The notes: generated by a model from the letters alone, not told the origin. A stretch of DNA of 64,000 nucleotides from Cyanobacteriota bacterium (GCA_022402445.1 JAKRSF010000003.1:269894-333893); one strand, 5' to 3'. Counted from the stretch's first letter, positions 9,154 through 18,345 are shown. Program-made: numbers and translations.

Positions 9154-9486
9154 TTACGGCTGGGCCTGCTGTTGCTGCTGTTGCCGCTGCTGCTGCTCTT
9201 GGATGCGCTGGTTTTGCAGCCGCTGGAAGGCTTCCACCTCGGGGCTGAGGCGGCGATCCTGCTGGCTGCGGAATTCCTCGGGGCTTTGGCCGCTATTGGA
9301 TTGGATTTGGCGCATCAGTTCCGCCGGGGTCAGGTTGAGGCCCGGTGCGATCGCCCGGGGGTCGCGATCGGTGGGGTTGGTGTTTTGCAGGGGGTCGCCC
9401 GGATTGAATTGGGCCTGGGCCACCGGGGAGAAGATACTCAACAGCGCGATCGCGATCGCGCCGCCGGCCAGTCGAGTCAAGATCAT
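9154..9486 (-). CDS. Small secreted Gln-rich protein, unknown function
   Basis: The 110 residues begin with a clear signal peptide (MILTRLAGGAIAIALLSIFS, with cleavage probably after VAQA). The mature part is polar and helical, with a conserved-looking LTPAELMRQIQSNSG stretch. It ends in QEQQQRQQQQQQAQP encoded by a CAG/CAA tract. It is not recognised as a named family. The signal peptide and helical body argue that it is a real periplasmic protein. The poly-Gln tract may vary in length between strains. Confidence 0.65.
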   Translation of the reverse strand: MILTRLAGGAIAIALLSIFSPVAQAQFNPGDPLQNTNPTDRDPRAIAPGLNLTPAELMRQIQSNSGQSPEEFRSQQDRRLSPEVEAFQRLQNQRIQEQQQRQQQQQQAQP

Positions 9487-9573
9487 GGCTTTAGGGACAA
9501 AAAATTAGGAACAGCAGATAACGAATGGCAGATGGGCCTACGGCGATCTTAGATCAATCGCCCAATTCGCAAC

Positions 9574-10449
9574 CTAGGCCATCCGCCGCCGCAGCAACGG
9601 CTGCACCAACAGCAGCGCCGCCACGTCAAAGGCAACCAGCACCGCGATCGCGGCCCCGAAGCCAACGGATCCAAAGGGAGCCTCCATCACCACCGAGCCC
9701 AGATTCCAGCCCTCGTGGAGATAGACATAGCGAATCGGCTCGATCGCGTAGCTCAAGGGATTTAGGGCCGCAATCCACCGCAGCCAAACGGGCATGAACG
9801 ACAGGGGAGCCAAGGCCGTACTGGCAAACAACAGGGGCAAATTGGTCACGAAAATCGCCGCGATCAGCTCCACATGGCCCGGTAGGGCAAAGGCCAGCCC
9901 CAGGGAAATGGCCGTCACCCCCAGCACCAGCAGCAGCACGATCGTCACCACCACCGCCAGCCCCGCCACTCCGGGCAGGCCGGACCCCAAAAATGCCCCC
10001 GCCGCCACGATCGCCGCCGCCTGAAGCAGGGTCAGCGTGGCAATGAACAGGGCCGACGCCGCCACAATCGAGAATCGCGACGCCAGCGGAGCCACCAGCA
10101 GCCGATTGAGAAAACCAAATTCCCGATCAAACATCACCGGCAACCCGGCATTGAGCGCCCCCCCAAAGGCGGTGAACACAATGATCCCCGCCCCGAGGAA
10201 TTGGCCGTAATTGGTGCCCGCGCCAAACAAATCCGGCGGCACGTTCTGGAACAGCGCCCCAAACAAAATCAGCCACATCAGCGGCTGAATAATGCCCGCC
10301 ACCAACGTGGTCGGTCGCCGTTGCAGTTGGATGAACAGCCGCCGGGTCATGGCGACGGTTTCTTGCACAAAATCCGCGATCGGTGAGGCCGTATCCTCCG
10401 CTGCGATCGCCGCAAACTGAACAGGGGGAGGCGTCACGGAACTGCTCAT
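9574..10449 (-). CDS. ABC-2 type transporter permease (DrrB-like)
   Basis: This is the membrane subunit of an ABC exporter of the daunorubicin-resistance/ABC-2 family. The 291 residues have a soluble N-terminus and then six hydrophobic segments. The motifs are ATTLVAGIIQPLMWLILFGA-like (TTLVAGIIQPLMWLILF) and FDREFGFLNRLLVAPLAS, typical of the ABC2 permease signature, and LNPLSYAIEPIRY near the C-terminus. It lies 90 bp downstream of the matching ATPase gene, so the two form one operon and probably one complex. The substrate is unknown. Confidence 0.93.
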   Translation of the reverse strand: MSSSVTPPPVQFAAIAAEDTASPIADFVQETVAMTRRLFIQLQRRPTTLVAGIIQPLMWLILFGALFQNVPPDLFGAGTNYGQFLGAGIIVFTAFGGALNAGLPVMFDREFGFLNRLLVAPLASRFSIVAASALFIATLTLLQAAAIVAAGAFLGSGLPGVAGLAVVVTIVLLLVLGVTAISLGLAFALPGHVELIAAIFVTNLPLLFASTALAPLSFMPVWLRWIAALNPLSYAIEPIRYVYLHEGWNLGSVVMEAPFGSVGFGAAIAVLVAFDVAALLLVQPLLRRRMA

Positions 10450-10539
10450 GGCTTTGGAGATGAATGGGTGTGAACAGATTTAGAGGGGGCGTTGGATGCG
10501 GTTTTGATCGGCTTTAGCAGTCCTGTCCCGCCGAGGGAA

Positions 10540-11559
10540 CTACCGCATATTTTGCTTGCGCTCCAGCTTCGGATCCCGCCGGCCCACGGCGGCCAATTCC
10601 GCATCCAGGAGGGTTTGGCCCGTCGCGGCGAGGTAGACGTCATCCAAACTGGGGCGGGCCTGGGCGATGCCAAAGACGGGCAGATCGGCCCCGGCAAGGG
10701 TGGCTTGGATGGACGCGATCGCGTCGCTGCGGGACTCCACCACCAGATTGAGGGAATTCCCCTGGGCACCGTTGACGATCGCCTCGCGCACCCAGGGCAG
10801 GGCCGTCAGGAGGGCTTTGGCATGGGCCGCCTCCGCCTCGGGCGTGAATTCCCGGATCCGCAGGGTGATGCGATCGCCCCCGACCCGATCCTTGAGTTCA
10901 TTGGGCGTGCCCTGGGCAATGACGCGGCCCCGGTCAATAATCGCCACGCGATCGGCCAGGGCATCCACCTCCTCGAGGTAGTGGCTGGCGATCAACACCG
11001 TGGTGCCCAAGGACGGCAACCGCCGCAGGAAATCCCACACCACCCGGCGGCTTTCGATATCCAGGCCCACGGTCGGCTCATCCAGCACCAGCACCGCTGG
11101 CCCATGGAGCAGGCCCGCCGCCAGATCGAGCCGTTTGCGGATGCCGCCGGAATAGGTGCCGGTTTTGCGATCAATCCAGTCCCCGAGGCCCAGCAGATCC
11201 ACGACGGATTCGATGCGATCGCGGCCCTTCTGCTTAGGCAAATGGTACAAATCCGCCTGCAATTGCAGCATTTCGCGCCCCGTCAGCACCTTATCGAGGG
11301 CCACCTCCTGGGCGACATACCCCAACAGTTTACGAGCGGCGCGGGGCTGGGCGATCGCGGAAATGCCCGCCACCTCGATCTCCCCCTGATCCGGCTGGGC
11401 CAGGGTGCAGAGGCAACGCATCGTCGTGGTTTTGCCCGCCCCATTGGGACCGAGCAGCCCAAAAATTTCCCCCGGCTCCACCTGGAGCGACACATCTTCG
11501 ACGGCGGTGGTTTGGCCGTAGCGCTTTTGGAGATTGCGGATCGAAATCGCAGGAGCCAT
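10540..11559 (-). CDS. ABC transporter ATP-binding protein (DrrA-like)
   Basis: This is the ATPase subunit partnering the ABC-2 permease downstream. The start was set at the ATG at 11559 (MAPAISIRNLQKRYG), because residues predicted upstream of it do not belong to the fold. Walker A is GPNGAGKTT, the Q-loop is in GYVAQEVALD, the signature is YSGGIRKRLDLAAG, Walker B is VLVLDEPTVGLD and the H-loop is ASHYLEEVD. A C-terminal region of about 100 residues resembles the DUF4162 extension of DrrA-type ATPases. About 340 residues is normal for this subfamily. Confidence 0.95.
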   Translation of the reverse strand: MAPAISIRNLQKRYGQTTAVEDVSLQVEPGEIFGLLGPNGAGKTTTMRCLCTLAQPDQGEIEVAGISAIAQPRAARKLLGYVAQEVALDKVLTGREMLQLQADLYHLPKQKGRDRIESVVDLLGLGDWIDRKTGTYSGGIRKRLDLAAGLLHGPAVLVLDEPTVGLDIESRRVVWDFLRRLPSLGTTVLIASHYLEEVDALADRVAIIDRGRVIAQGTPNELKDRVGGDRITLRIREFTPEAEAAHAKALLTALPWVREAIVNGAQGNSLNLVVESRSDAIASIQATLAGADLPVFGIAQARPSLDDVYLAATGQTLLDAELAAVGRRDPKLERKQNMR

Positions 11560-11705
11560 CGTCACCGGATCCAAAGACCTACTTCTGAATCTGACAGCCC
11601 CATTATGACGCGCCTCGGCCACCGGAGCGATCGCCATCTGCGCGCCCAGTACCGCCCCCATCTCTCCAGGATTTCTCCCCAGCCCCTCCCCCTAGGGCAA
11701 TCTCT

Positions 11706-12734
11706 CTAGGCCGTATGGAAACGCTTGCGTAGGAGTTGGGTTTTGAGGCCCATTTCGATCACTTCCAATAATTTGGTCATGCCAGTGGTGTTGACCATTT
11801 CTGGATTGATGCCTAATTTCTTGGCGGAATGGATGGCCTTTTCCGTGAGGGAATGGCTGGCGTAGCCCGTGACGATCACCACTAAATCGGCGCTGGCGAT
11901 GTGGCTTTCCCCCTGTTGGGCCAGGTTCACGCCATCCTGGGCCGTGTACCATTGCAAGTCCACTTTGGAGTCCCGCAGGCGATTTTTGACGGCGGTTTGG
12001 AGGCGATCGTGGCCCCCAAAGATGACCACTTTTCCTTCGAGGTAGGCGTAGGGGTTGGGGCGTTTTTCCGAGGGGCGGTGGCGTACGCGGGGCTGCACGT
12101 CGGGGGCGCGATCCACCCGCGATCGGTTCTCCATCGCCTTGTTGTAGATGAAGGTGAGGGTCTGTTCGTGGGTGCCGCGCAGTTTGGCAACGGGGCCTTC
12201 TTCGCTATGGAGGTTGATCTGATCCATGAGGGCTTCAACCACCTCATCGAGGCCATCGATCGCCTTGAGTTCGTCCACATAGCCCTTGAGGGCGATCGCG
12301 GCATCGGTGGCGCTAAAAAAGTCCTCCTGCTCACGAATCATCTCTAATAAATCTTGCTTGAGGCCGGTTCTCCACTCTCGCATTCGTTCGGCGTTACGCG
12401 ATTCCAGGAGCCGTTCTTCTTGTAATAAAAGCTGGAGGTCTGCCTTTTCTTCGGCCAATTTTGGGGCCAATTCCAACTGCTCTAGGATCGTGCTTTCCCG
12501 TTCTTCCAGTTGCCGTCGGGTGGGGCTATCGGCAAATTCTTCGAGGGGTAGTTTTGCCAGGGCACCTTGGACGGTTTCCAGGAGGCCGTTGAGTTTTCGT
12601 TCCAGGTCGGCGAGGGCCTGTTGATAATAGTCGTCTCGCTGTTTTTCGAGCCGTTTGGCTTCAATTTCCAGTTCCGCTTGGGCCACTAGACTTTCAATGG
12701 AACTGGCCAATTCGCCGAGATCTTCTAGGTTCAT
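11706..12734 (-). CDS. Coiled-coil protein with C-terminal DUF2325 domain
   Basis: The function is unknown. The protein has a long helical, charged N-terminal part (about residues 1-200, for example EIEAKRLEKQRDDYYQQAL), strongly coiled-coil in character. A linker (ENRSRVDRAPDVQPRVRHRP) leads to a C-terminal Rossmann-like DUF2325 domain. That domain starts GKVVIFGGHDRLQTAVKNRL, continues with ADLVVIVTGYASHSLTEKAI and ends near the C-terminus. The chosen start is the ATG at 12734 (MNLEDLGELASS). An in-frame ATG at 12806 would add 24 low-complexity residues, and neither start has a clear ribosome-binding site. It is divergent from the downstream aldo/keto reductase. Confidence 0.85.
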   Translation of the reverse strand: MNLEDLGELASSIESLVAQAELEIEAKRLEKQRDDYYQQALADLERKLNGLLETVQGALAKLPLEEFADSPTRRQLEERESTILEQLELAPKLAEEKADLQLLLQEERLLESRNAERMREWRTGLKQDLLEMIREQEDFFSATDAAIALKGYVDELKAIDGLDEVVEALMDQINLHSEEGPVAKLRGTHEQTLTFIYNKAMENRSRVDRAPDVQPRVRHRPSEKRPNPYAYLEGKVVIFGGHDRLQTAVKNRLRDSKVDLQWYTAQDGVNLAQQGESHIASADLVVIVTGYASHSLTEKAIHSAKKLGINPEMVNTTGMTKLLEVIEMGLKTQLLRKRFHTA

Positions 12735-13054
12735 GGGGTTGGGAGTGGGGGTGAATGGGGGGGCGATCGCGCGATCGCGGCTTAAAAGTTCTAGATCATG
12801 ATTCATCCTATCGTTAGAATTTCACCGACGGCAGTAATCGCGCCCAGGGCTTGGGGGGCGCGCAAGGCCGGTGGGGGCGTCGCGATCGCGGTGGGGATCG
12901 CTAAGATATGCCAGAAGAGCGGCCCAGGAAGGCCCACAGCCCGGAGCCTCGGCGGTGCAACGGGACCGGGACCAGGGGCAGCCCTGGGACGATTTCAGGG
13001 GGCAGTTCGGCGGCCCCAAGGGTCGAAAAACGGCATTGTTAGGGAATCACAGCC
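12735..13054. other. Divergent intergenic region, DUF2325 gene / aldo-keto reductase
   Basis: About 320 bp, or 248 bp if the longer DUF2325 start is right. It contains several HIP1 sites and G-rich runs. No promoter, operator or RNA structure was recognised with confidence. Confidence 0.5.
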
Positions 13055-14260
13055 ATGCGATATCGGAGATTTGGACGGACGGAATTGGCGATGCCGGTGT
13101 TTTCCTGCGGCGGGATGCGCTATCAGCAGTCCTGGAAGGATTTGGCGGCCCACGAGATCCAGCCGACGGAGCAGGAAAATGTGGCGGCGACCCTGCGGCG
13201 GGCGATCGCGGTGGGGATTAACCACATCGAGACGGCGCGGTTCTATGGATCGTCGGAGTTGCAGGTGGGCTGGGTGCTGCCGGAGCTGCCGCGCGATCGC
13301 CTGATCCTACAAACGAAGGTGGCTCCCCAGGAGGATGTGGGGGCGTTCCGGCAGCAGTTGGAGCGATCGCTGACGCTGCTGGGGGTCGATCGCCTGGATC
13401 TGCTGGGCATCCACGGCATTAACCAGCGGGAGCATCTGGACTGGACCCTGCGATCGGGCGGCTGCATGGAGGTGGTGCGGGAGTTTCAGGCGGCGGGCCA
13501 CATCGGCCATGTGGGCTTCTCGACCCATGGGCCGCTGGAGGTGATCCTGGCGGCGATCGCGTCGGATCAGTTTGATTACGTCAATTTGCACTGGTACTAC
13601 ATCCAGCAGACCAATTGGCCCGCGATCGTGGCGGCCCAGGCCCACGACATGGGGGTCTTTATCATTAGCCCATCCAATAAGGGGGGCAACCTCTACGAGC
13701 CGCCGCCGAAGCTGGTGGACCTGTGCGCGCCCCTGAGTCCGATGGTGTTCAATAATCTGTTTTGCCTGAGCCATTCGGAGGTCCATACCCTGAGCATTGG
13801 GGCGGCGCGGCCGGAGGATTTTGATGAACATCTCAAAACCCTGGAGGTTTTAGATCGCGCCGATGAACTCCTGCCGCCGATCCTAGAGCGCCTGGAGAAT
13901 GCGGCGATCGCGGCCTTTGATCAGGAATTTGGTCCCGGCGAGGGGCGGCAGTGGCTGCGATCGTGGCATCGGGGCCTGCCGGATCCGGCGGACCACCCCG
14001 AACACGTCAGCATTAAAACCATGGTGTGGCTGTGGAATTTGGTCAAAGCCTTCGACATGGTGGGCTATGGCGCGGCCCGCTATAACCTGCTCAATAATGG
14101 GGGCCATTGGTTCCCTGGCACCCGGGCCGATCAGTTGGATCCGGCGGCGATCGCCCCCCTAGTCAGCGACAGCCCCCACCGCGATCGCCTCCTGCCGATT
14201 TTGCAGGAAACCCACGATCTGCTGGCGGGGGTGCCGGTGCAGCGCCTGTCGCAATCTTGA
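13055..14260 (+). CDS. Aldo/keto reductase family protein
   Basis: This is a predicted NADPH-dependent reductase with a TIM barrel. The 401 residues begin MRYRRFGRTELAMPVFSCGG. The catalytic-type Asp/Tyr/Lys/His region is represented by GINHIETARFYGSSELQVG, LILQTKVAP and DLLGIHGIN. Note that the usual Asp is replaced by Glu (HIETARFYG). A C-terminal extension of about 110 residues, rich in Trp and His, follows the barrel and lacks the 4Fe-4S cysteines seen in some long family members. The substrate is unknown. apt follows in the same direction after about 75 bp. Confidence 0.9.
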   Translation: MRYRRFGRTELAMPVFSCGGMRYQQSWKDLAAHEIQPTEQENVAATLRRAIAVGINHIETARFYGSSELQVGWVLPELPRDRLILQTKVAPQEDVGAFRQQLERSLTLLGVDRLDLLGIHGINQREHLDWTLRSGGCMEVVREFQAAGHIGHVGFSTHGPLEVILAAIASDQFDYVNLHWYYIQQTNWPAIVAAQAHDMGVFIISPSNKGGNLYEPPPKLVDLCAPLSPMVFNNLFCLSHSEVHTLSIGAARPEDFDEHLKTLEVLDRADELLPPILERLENAAIAAFDQEFGPGEGRQWLRSWHRGLPDPADHPEHVSIKTMVWLWNLVKAFDMVGYGAARYNLLNNGGHWFPGTRADQLDPAAIAPLVSDSPHRDRLLPILQETHDLLAGVPVQRLSQS

Positions 14261-14333
14261 GCTTGGGGTGATCGGGGGCGCGATCGCGCAACCTTGCCCC
14301 CCCACCCCTCCGAGTCCACCCATCCAATGCCCT

Positions 14334-14849
14334 ATGGACCTCAAATCATTCATCCGCGATATCCCCGATTTCCCAAAGACGGGGATTTTATTCCGCGACA
14401 TTTCGCCCTTGCTGGGCAATCCCGATGCGTTTTCCTTCGCGATCGACGGCCTCGCCAAACTGTGCCATACCTGGCAACCCCAGGTGGTGGCGGGCATTGA
14501 ATCGCGCGGGTTTATCTTCGGTGTGGCCCTGGCCGGTAGCCTCAAATTGCCCTTTGTGCCCCTGCGTAAACCCGGAAAATTGCCGGGGGAAACCCTGAAG
14601 CTGGCGTACGATCTCGAATACGGCTCCGATGCCCTCGAGGTGCAGCGCGATGCCCTGGCGGCGGGCCAACGGGCGATCGTGGTGGATGACCTGATCGCCA
14701 CGGGGGGCACGGCCAAGGCGGCGGGGGAACTGGTGCGCCAAACGGGGGCAGAGTTGGTGGGCTATGGCTTTGCCATCGAGCTGGCGGATCTGGGGGGGCG
14801 CGATCGCCTGGTGGATGCCCCGGTGCGATCGCTCCTGCGCTACGACTAG
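14334..14849 (+). CDS. apt: Adenine phosphoribosyltransferase
   Basis: This salvage enzyme converts adenine and PRPP to AMP. The start at 14334 (MDLKSFIRDIPDFPKTGILF) matches the family N-terminus. The longer in-frame ORF adds a Pro-rich leader that is unlikely to be translated. The PRPP loop is AIVVDDLIATGGTAKAA, and IESRGFIFGVALA and RKPGKLPGET are family signatures. The 171 residues are normal for Apt. Confidence 0.97.
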   Translation: MDLKSFIRDIPDFPKTGILFRDISPLLGNPDAFSFAIDGLAKLCHTWQPQVVAGIESRGFIFGVALAGSLKLPFVPLRKPGKLPGETLKLAYDLEYGSDALEVQRDALAAGQRAIVVDDLIATGGTAKAAGELVRQTGAELVGYGFAIELADLGGRDRLVDAPVRSLLRYD

Positions 14850-14963
14850 GGAGACCGGGGGAAGGATAGGCTAGGGGCGGGGGAGGTTTCTCATCCATGG
14901 CCCCCCGCGATCGCGGCGTCCCGGTATCGATGAGTTGTCCCATTCTTTTGCAGCCCGTACCCC

Positions 14964-17168
14964 GTGAACGCTCCGCCGCCGCCAACCCTGCCCCCTTCGA
15001 TGCCCCGATGGCGGCCAGTGGGGTCGTTTCTGGCGTCGGTGCTGGTGGTGGCGCTGGCCTATGGGGGGGCGGCGCTGCTGGCGGTGAACCTGCCGGGGGT
15101 GCAAACCATTGGCGCGTCGGTGTGGCCCGCTTCGGGCATCGCGATCGCGGCGCTGCTGCTGGGGGGCAAACGGCTTTGGATTGCCATTCCCCTGGGCACC
15201 CAGCTCTTTGACTGGCTCGATCCGAGCCCCACCTACTGGATTTTGGGGATTTTGGGCATCGCTGGAGCCACAGGACAGGCGCTGATTGCCCATTGGCTTC
15301 TGAAGCGTGTTGGTTTTGATCGCCACTTTCGGCGGGCCAGTGATGCCCTCAAATTTTTACTCCTCGCGGCCCTGGGGGCGACGCAAATTAGCTGCACCTG
15401 CGGAACCCTGGCCCTGGTGCTGCAAGGGCTAATTCCGGTGGAGGAATATTGGTCCGTCCGCAGTAGCTGGTGGCTGGGGGACACGATGGGGGTGCTGATT
15501 TTTGCGCCGCTGATCCTTCAGGTGGCCGCCGCCCTGCGCCCGGATGCCGCGACGCCCCGCTCCCCCTGGCCGAGCGATCGCCCCCGCCGGTTCGTCCTGG
15601 GGATTTTGCTGGGCCTGGCGATCGCCACCACCGTTGCTGTTTTCCTCAGCCGCGTCAATGCGGATCTGGGGGACTATCCCATTGAATACATTCCCGTCCT
15701 GTTCGTCCTGTGGATTGCCATTCAGTTTGATCGGCGGCTGGCGGTTCTCACTTCATTTCTGGTGGCGGTCATCGCGATCGGCGGCAGTTCCCAGGGGCGC
15801 GGGCCGTTTTTTGCCCCCAAAAAAGTCATCATCGACGGGCAAGTCCAGGTCATTGAACAGGTGCTAACCCAAGGGGGCGAAACCCAAGGGGAGGCACGAA
15901 TTTTGCAACTGCAAGCGTTTTTAGGGGTCACGACTTCTACGGCCCTGCTCCTCTCATCGGCCCTCGGGGAACAGCGGGAGGCGGCGCGATCGCTCCGGCA
16001 CAATGAACGGAAATATCGCGAACTGGTGCAAAATGCCAACAGCATCATCATTAAACTGGATCGCGACGGCAAGATCGTCTTTTTCAATGAATTTGCCCAG
16101 GACTTTTTCGGCTACTCAGAATCAGAAATTCTAGGCCAAAGTCCCATGGGAACGATTATCCCCATGACGGAAAGTACTGGGCGAGATTTAAACGAATTCT
16201 TTAACCATTTGCTTAAGCAGCCAGAGCAATTTAGCCATGCCGAGAACGAAAACCAACGGCGCAATGGCGATCGCGTCTGGGTCACCTGGTCCAACAAACC
16301 CATCTTTGATGAGGCGGGCCAATTTGAAGGCATCCTCTGCATCGGCACCGACACCACCGAACAGCGACGCATTTCCCAGGAACTCAAACTGCTCAATGAA
16401 CAGCTAGAAACCCGCGTAGCAGAGCGGACCCAAGCCCTCCAGCAGCAGCAGGAAAAGGCAGAATATTTATTGCTCAATATCCTACCCAAACCCATCGCTG
16501 ATCGCCTTAGCCAAGACGTTTTTCCCATCGCCGATTTATTTGACGATGTAACCGTTCTCTTCGCCGATATTGTTGACTTCACCAGCTTTGCGGCGGAGCG
16601 ATCGCCCCTGGAGGTGGTGGAGCGGCTCAACGGCATTTTCTCCTGCTTTGATCGCCTAGCGGAAGTCTACGGCCTCGAAAAAATCAAGACCATTGGTGAT
16701 GCCTACATGGCCGTGGGTGGTCTGCCGGTCCCCCGTGACGATCATGCGGCCGATGTGGCGGATATGGCCCTGGCGATGCAGCGCGCGATCGGCGACTATC
16801 GCAAGCCGGACGGTAGCCCCTTTCAGGTACGCATTGGCATCCATGCGGGCAGCGCCGTGGCGGGCACCATTGGCCTCAAAAAATTCATCTATGACCTGTG
16901 GGGCGATACGGTCAATGTGGCGAGCCGCATGGAATCCACCGGGCAGGCCAATGCAATTCAGGTGTCCGAAGAGGTCTATGGGCGGCTGCGCGATCGCTAT
17001 CACCTAGAGCTTCGGGGCCGGATCAGCGTCAAGGGACGGGGCACCATGACAACCTATTGGCTCTTGGGTAAGCATGGCGACGAAGCCCTAGGAAACGGTC
17101 ACTTTAATAGTCCCTCTCCAGCGGCGAGTAATGGCGCAGTTTCTCCGTCTTCGGGACTTTTCTCCTAG
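14964..17168 (+). CDS. Adenylyl cyclase with MASE1 membrane sensor and PAS domain
   Basis: A three-part signalling enzyme that makes cAMP. Residues about 15-330 form a MASE1-type multi-helix membrane sensor (WPASGIAIAALLLGGKRLWI is typical). About 345-460 is a PAS domain (RKYRELVQNANSIIIKLDRD). A short coiled coil follows (LNEQLETRVAERTQALQQQQ), and about 520-700 is a class III cyclase domain. Metal-binding Asp residues are in LFADIVDFT and TIGDAYMAVGG. The base-selecting pair is Lys in EKIKTIGDAYM and Asp in FIYDLWGDTVNVASRME, which indicates ATP rather than GTP. The transition-state Asn and Arg (NVASR) are present. The start is GTG at 14964, with ATG at 15000 as an alternative. The MASE1 ligand is unknown. 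Confidence 0.93.
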   Translation: MNAPPPPTLPPSMPRWRPVGSFLASVLVVALAYGGAALLAVNLPGVQTIGASVWPASGIAIAALLLGGKRLWIAIPLGTQLFDWLDPSPTYWILGILGIAGATGQALIAHWLLKRVGFDRHFRRASDALKFLLLAALGATQISCTCGTLALVLQGLIPVEEYWSVRSSWWLGDTMGVLIFAPLILQVAAALRPDAATPRSPWPSDRPRRFVLGILLGLAIATTVAVFLSRVNADLGDYPIEYIPVLFVLWIAIQFDRRLAVLTSFLVAVIAIGGSSQGRGPFFAPKKVIIDGQVQVIEQVLTQGGETQGEARILQLQAFLGVTTSTALLLSSALGEQREAARSLRHNERKYRELVQNANSIIIKLDRDGKIVFFNEFAQDFFGYSESEILGQSPMGTIIPMTESTGRDLNEFFNHLLKQPEQFSHAENENQRRNGDRVWVTWSNKPIFDEAGQFEGILCIGTDTTEQRRISQELKLLNEQLETRVAERTQALQQQQEKAEYLLLNILPKPIADRLSQDVFPIADLFDDVTVLFADIVDFTSFAAERSPLEVVERLNGIFSCFDRLAEVYGLEKIKTIGDAYMAVGGLPVPRDDHAADVADMALAMQRAIGDYRKPDGSPFQVRIGIHAGSAVAGTIGLKKFIYDLWGDTVNVASRMESTGQANAIQVSEEVYGRLRDRYHLELRGRISVKGRGTMTTYWLLGKHGDEALGNGHFNSPSPAASNGAVSPSSGLFS

Positions 17169-17186
17169 AAGTTTCATCAGCTAGAA

Positions 17187-17501
17187 TCAAGAATCTCCTA
17201 GGCTTCGGATATCATCAAGGGGCGATTCATTAGCAGGGAGAGATTGTTCATCCTCCTCAACCAAAACTTCGATTGAGATTTTGATTTTTCCCCTGCGCCA
17301 AGGTTGCATCGGCTCCAAAATCCAGCATGGATGACCATCTTCCATTATGAACTTACCGCCATAGCCATAGGAATTGAGTGCGCGCCGAATAGTCGCTTTC
17401 ATATCCTGCCATCGACTCAATTCTTCAGAGGGTTGTTCGGAGTTGTTTGGGTCGTCCTTGAGAGAGACGATTGTCAAGTCATCCAAGTCTTTCTTTTTCA
17501 T
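17187..17501 (-). CDS. KGK-domain protein, paralogue 1
   Basis: The 104 residues form one of five related small proteins in a row. The C-terminal half carries the family pattern: DGHPCWILEPMQPWRRGKIK (GxPC, then WxxGKI) followed by a strand, an acidic linker and the tail SPLDDIRSLGDS. W-x-x-G-[KH]-[IV] plus SPLDDIR is what I know as the cyanobacterial KGK domain. The N-terminal part is acidic and diverged from the other copies. It is the last gene of the block, 40 bp after the frameshifted paralogue 2, and converges on the cyclase gene with an 18-bp gap. The function is unknown. Confidence 0.8.
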   Translation of the reverse strand: MKKKDLDDLTIVSLKDDPNNSEQPSEELSRWQDMKATIRRALNSYGYGGKFIMEDGHPCWILEPMQPWRRGKIKISIEVLVEEDEQSLPANESPLDDIRSLGDS

Positions 17502-17540
17502 TCTTTTTCATTAAGTAAGCTTGCCTCAATCTCTAGCATT

Positions 17541-17926
17541 TTACTCGTTAGATAGACGCCTAATTTCGTCCAACGGAGAGTCTTCCGTTGTTCCAGTTAG
17601 GAGAGCACATCAACGGTTTCCTCTTCTGGAGGGGCTGGGCAAAATTCTAGGATCAGGCGCACTCGTCCGCTCTGCCATGCGCGATCGCCAAAACGCAGCA
17701 CATTGCAAGGCACCCCTTCGCCATCAAACCAAGCGCACTGATCAGAGTTCCAAAAAACTCTAAAATTAGCGTTTGACCAATTTGAATAGTTTGCCAAAAT
17801 GCTGCCTATTCGCGTGCAAAACTCTCTGACTGTAAAAGTCTGATTGCCAATACACAGTCTAAAGTCATTGTGAACATTTACCACTTCGTCAATATCGAGA
17901 GAGGAAAACTTATCATCAGAATCCAT
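17541..17926 (-). pseudogene. KGK-domain protein, paralogue 2, frameshifted at its C-terminus
   Basis: The uninterrupted frame (17597-17926, 109 residues) starts MDSDDKFSSLDIDEVVNVHN and contains EGVPCNVLRFGDRAWQSGRV and EFCPAPPEEE, then stops after VDVLS. The missing family tail is intact in another frame immediately downstream: EDSPLDEIRRLSNE followed by a stop at 17541-17543. The two frames differ by one base near 17600. The cause is therefore a recent single-base deletion, a sequencing error or a -1 frameshift. The truncated protein still has the KGK core, so it may remain functional. It sits 53 bp after paralogue 3. Confidence 0.75.
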
Positions 17927-17978
17927 TATTGTTTCACCGCTGCTTGAAGGTTTTCGACTTATTGAGCGTAAATTGGCG

Positions 17979-18335
17979 CTACTCTTGAGGATTAGAAAGC
18001 TGACGAATTGAATCTAGGGGTGAAGGCTCATCGCTTCTCGGCTGGTGAGGCATTTCCAACGACTCTTCATCAGACTCATCTGGACAGAACTCTAGCGTGA
18101 AGCGAATATGACCACTTTGCCAAGAACGCTGTCCAAAACGCCATGCTCTACAGGGCATCCCTTGTTCCTCCAAAAGAGCATAGTGATGTCCGCCCAAGGA
18201 GCTTTTGAATGTCTGCTGAAAGGCAACCAGAAATTCTTGAACAGTGCAGGTTAAATTGACTCTACTCAATTTAAATTCATCTGAAATTCCTAGCACTTCA
18301 TCCGGATCTAGGGCTTTGAAATCTGGTTCGCTCAT
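17979..18335 (-). CDS. KGK-domain protein, paralogue 3
   Basis: About 118 residues from the ATG at 18335 (MSEPDFKALDPDEVLGISDE), which lies 11 bp after the stop of paralogue 4. The longer in-frame start would overlap that gene. The N-terminal block LDPDEVLGISDEFKLSRVNL and CTVQEFLVAFQ aligns with paralogue 2. The core is QGMPCRAWRFGQRSWQSGHI, then EFCPDESDEE and the tail SPLDSIRQLSNPQE. This is one of the best-conserved copies. The function is unknown. Confidence 0.82.
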   Translation of the reverse strand: MSEPDFKALDPDEVLGISDEFKLSRVNLTCTVQEFLVAFQQTFKSSLGGHHYALLEEQGMPCRAWRFGQRSWQSGHIRFTLEFCPDESDEESLEMPHQPRSDEPSPLDSIRQLSNPQE

Positions 18336-18345
18336 GAGTTTCCAG

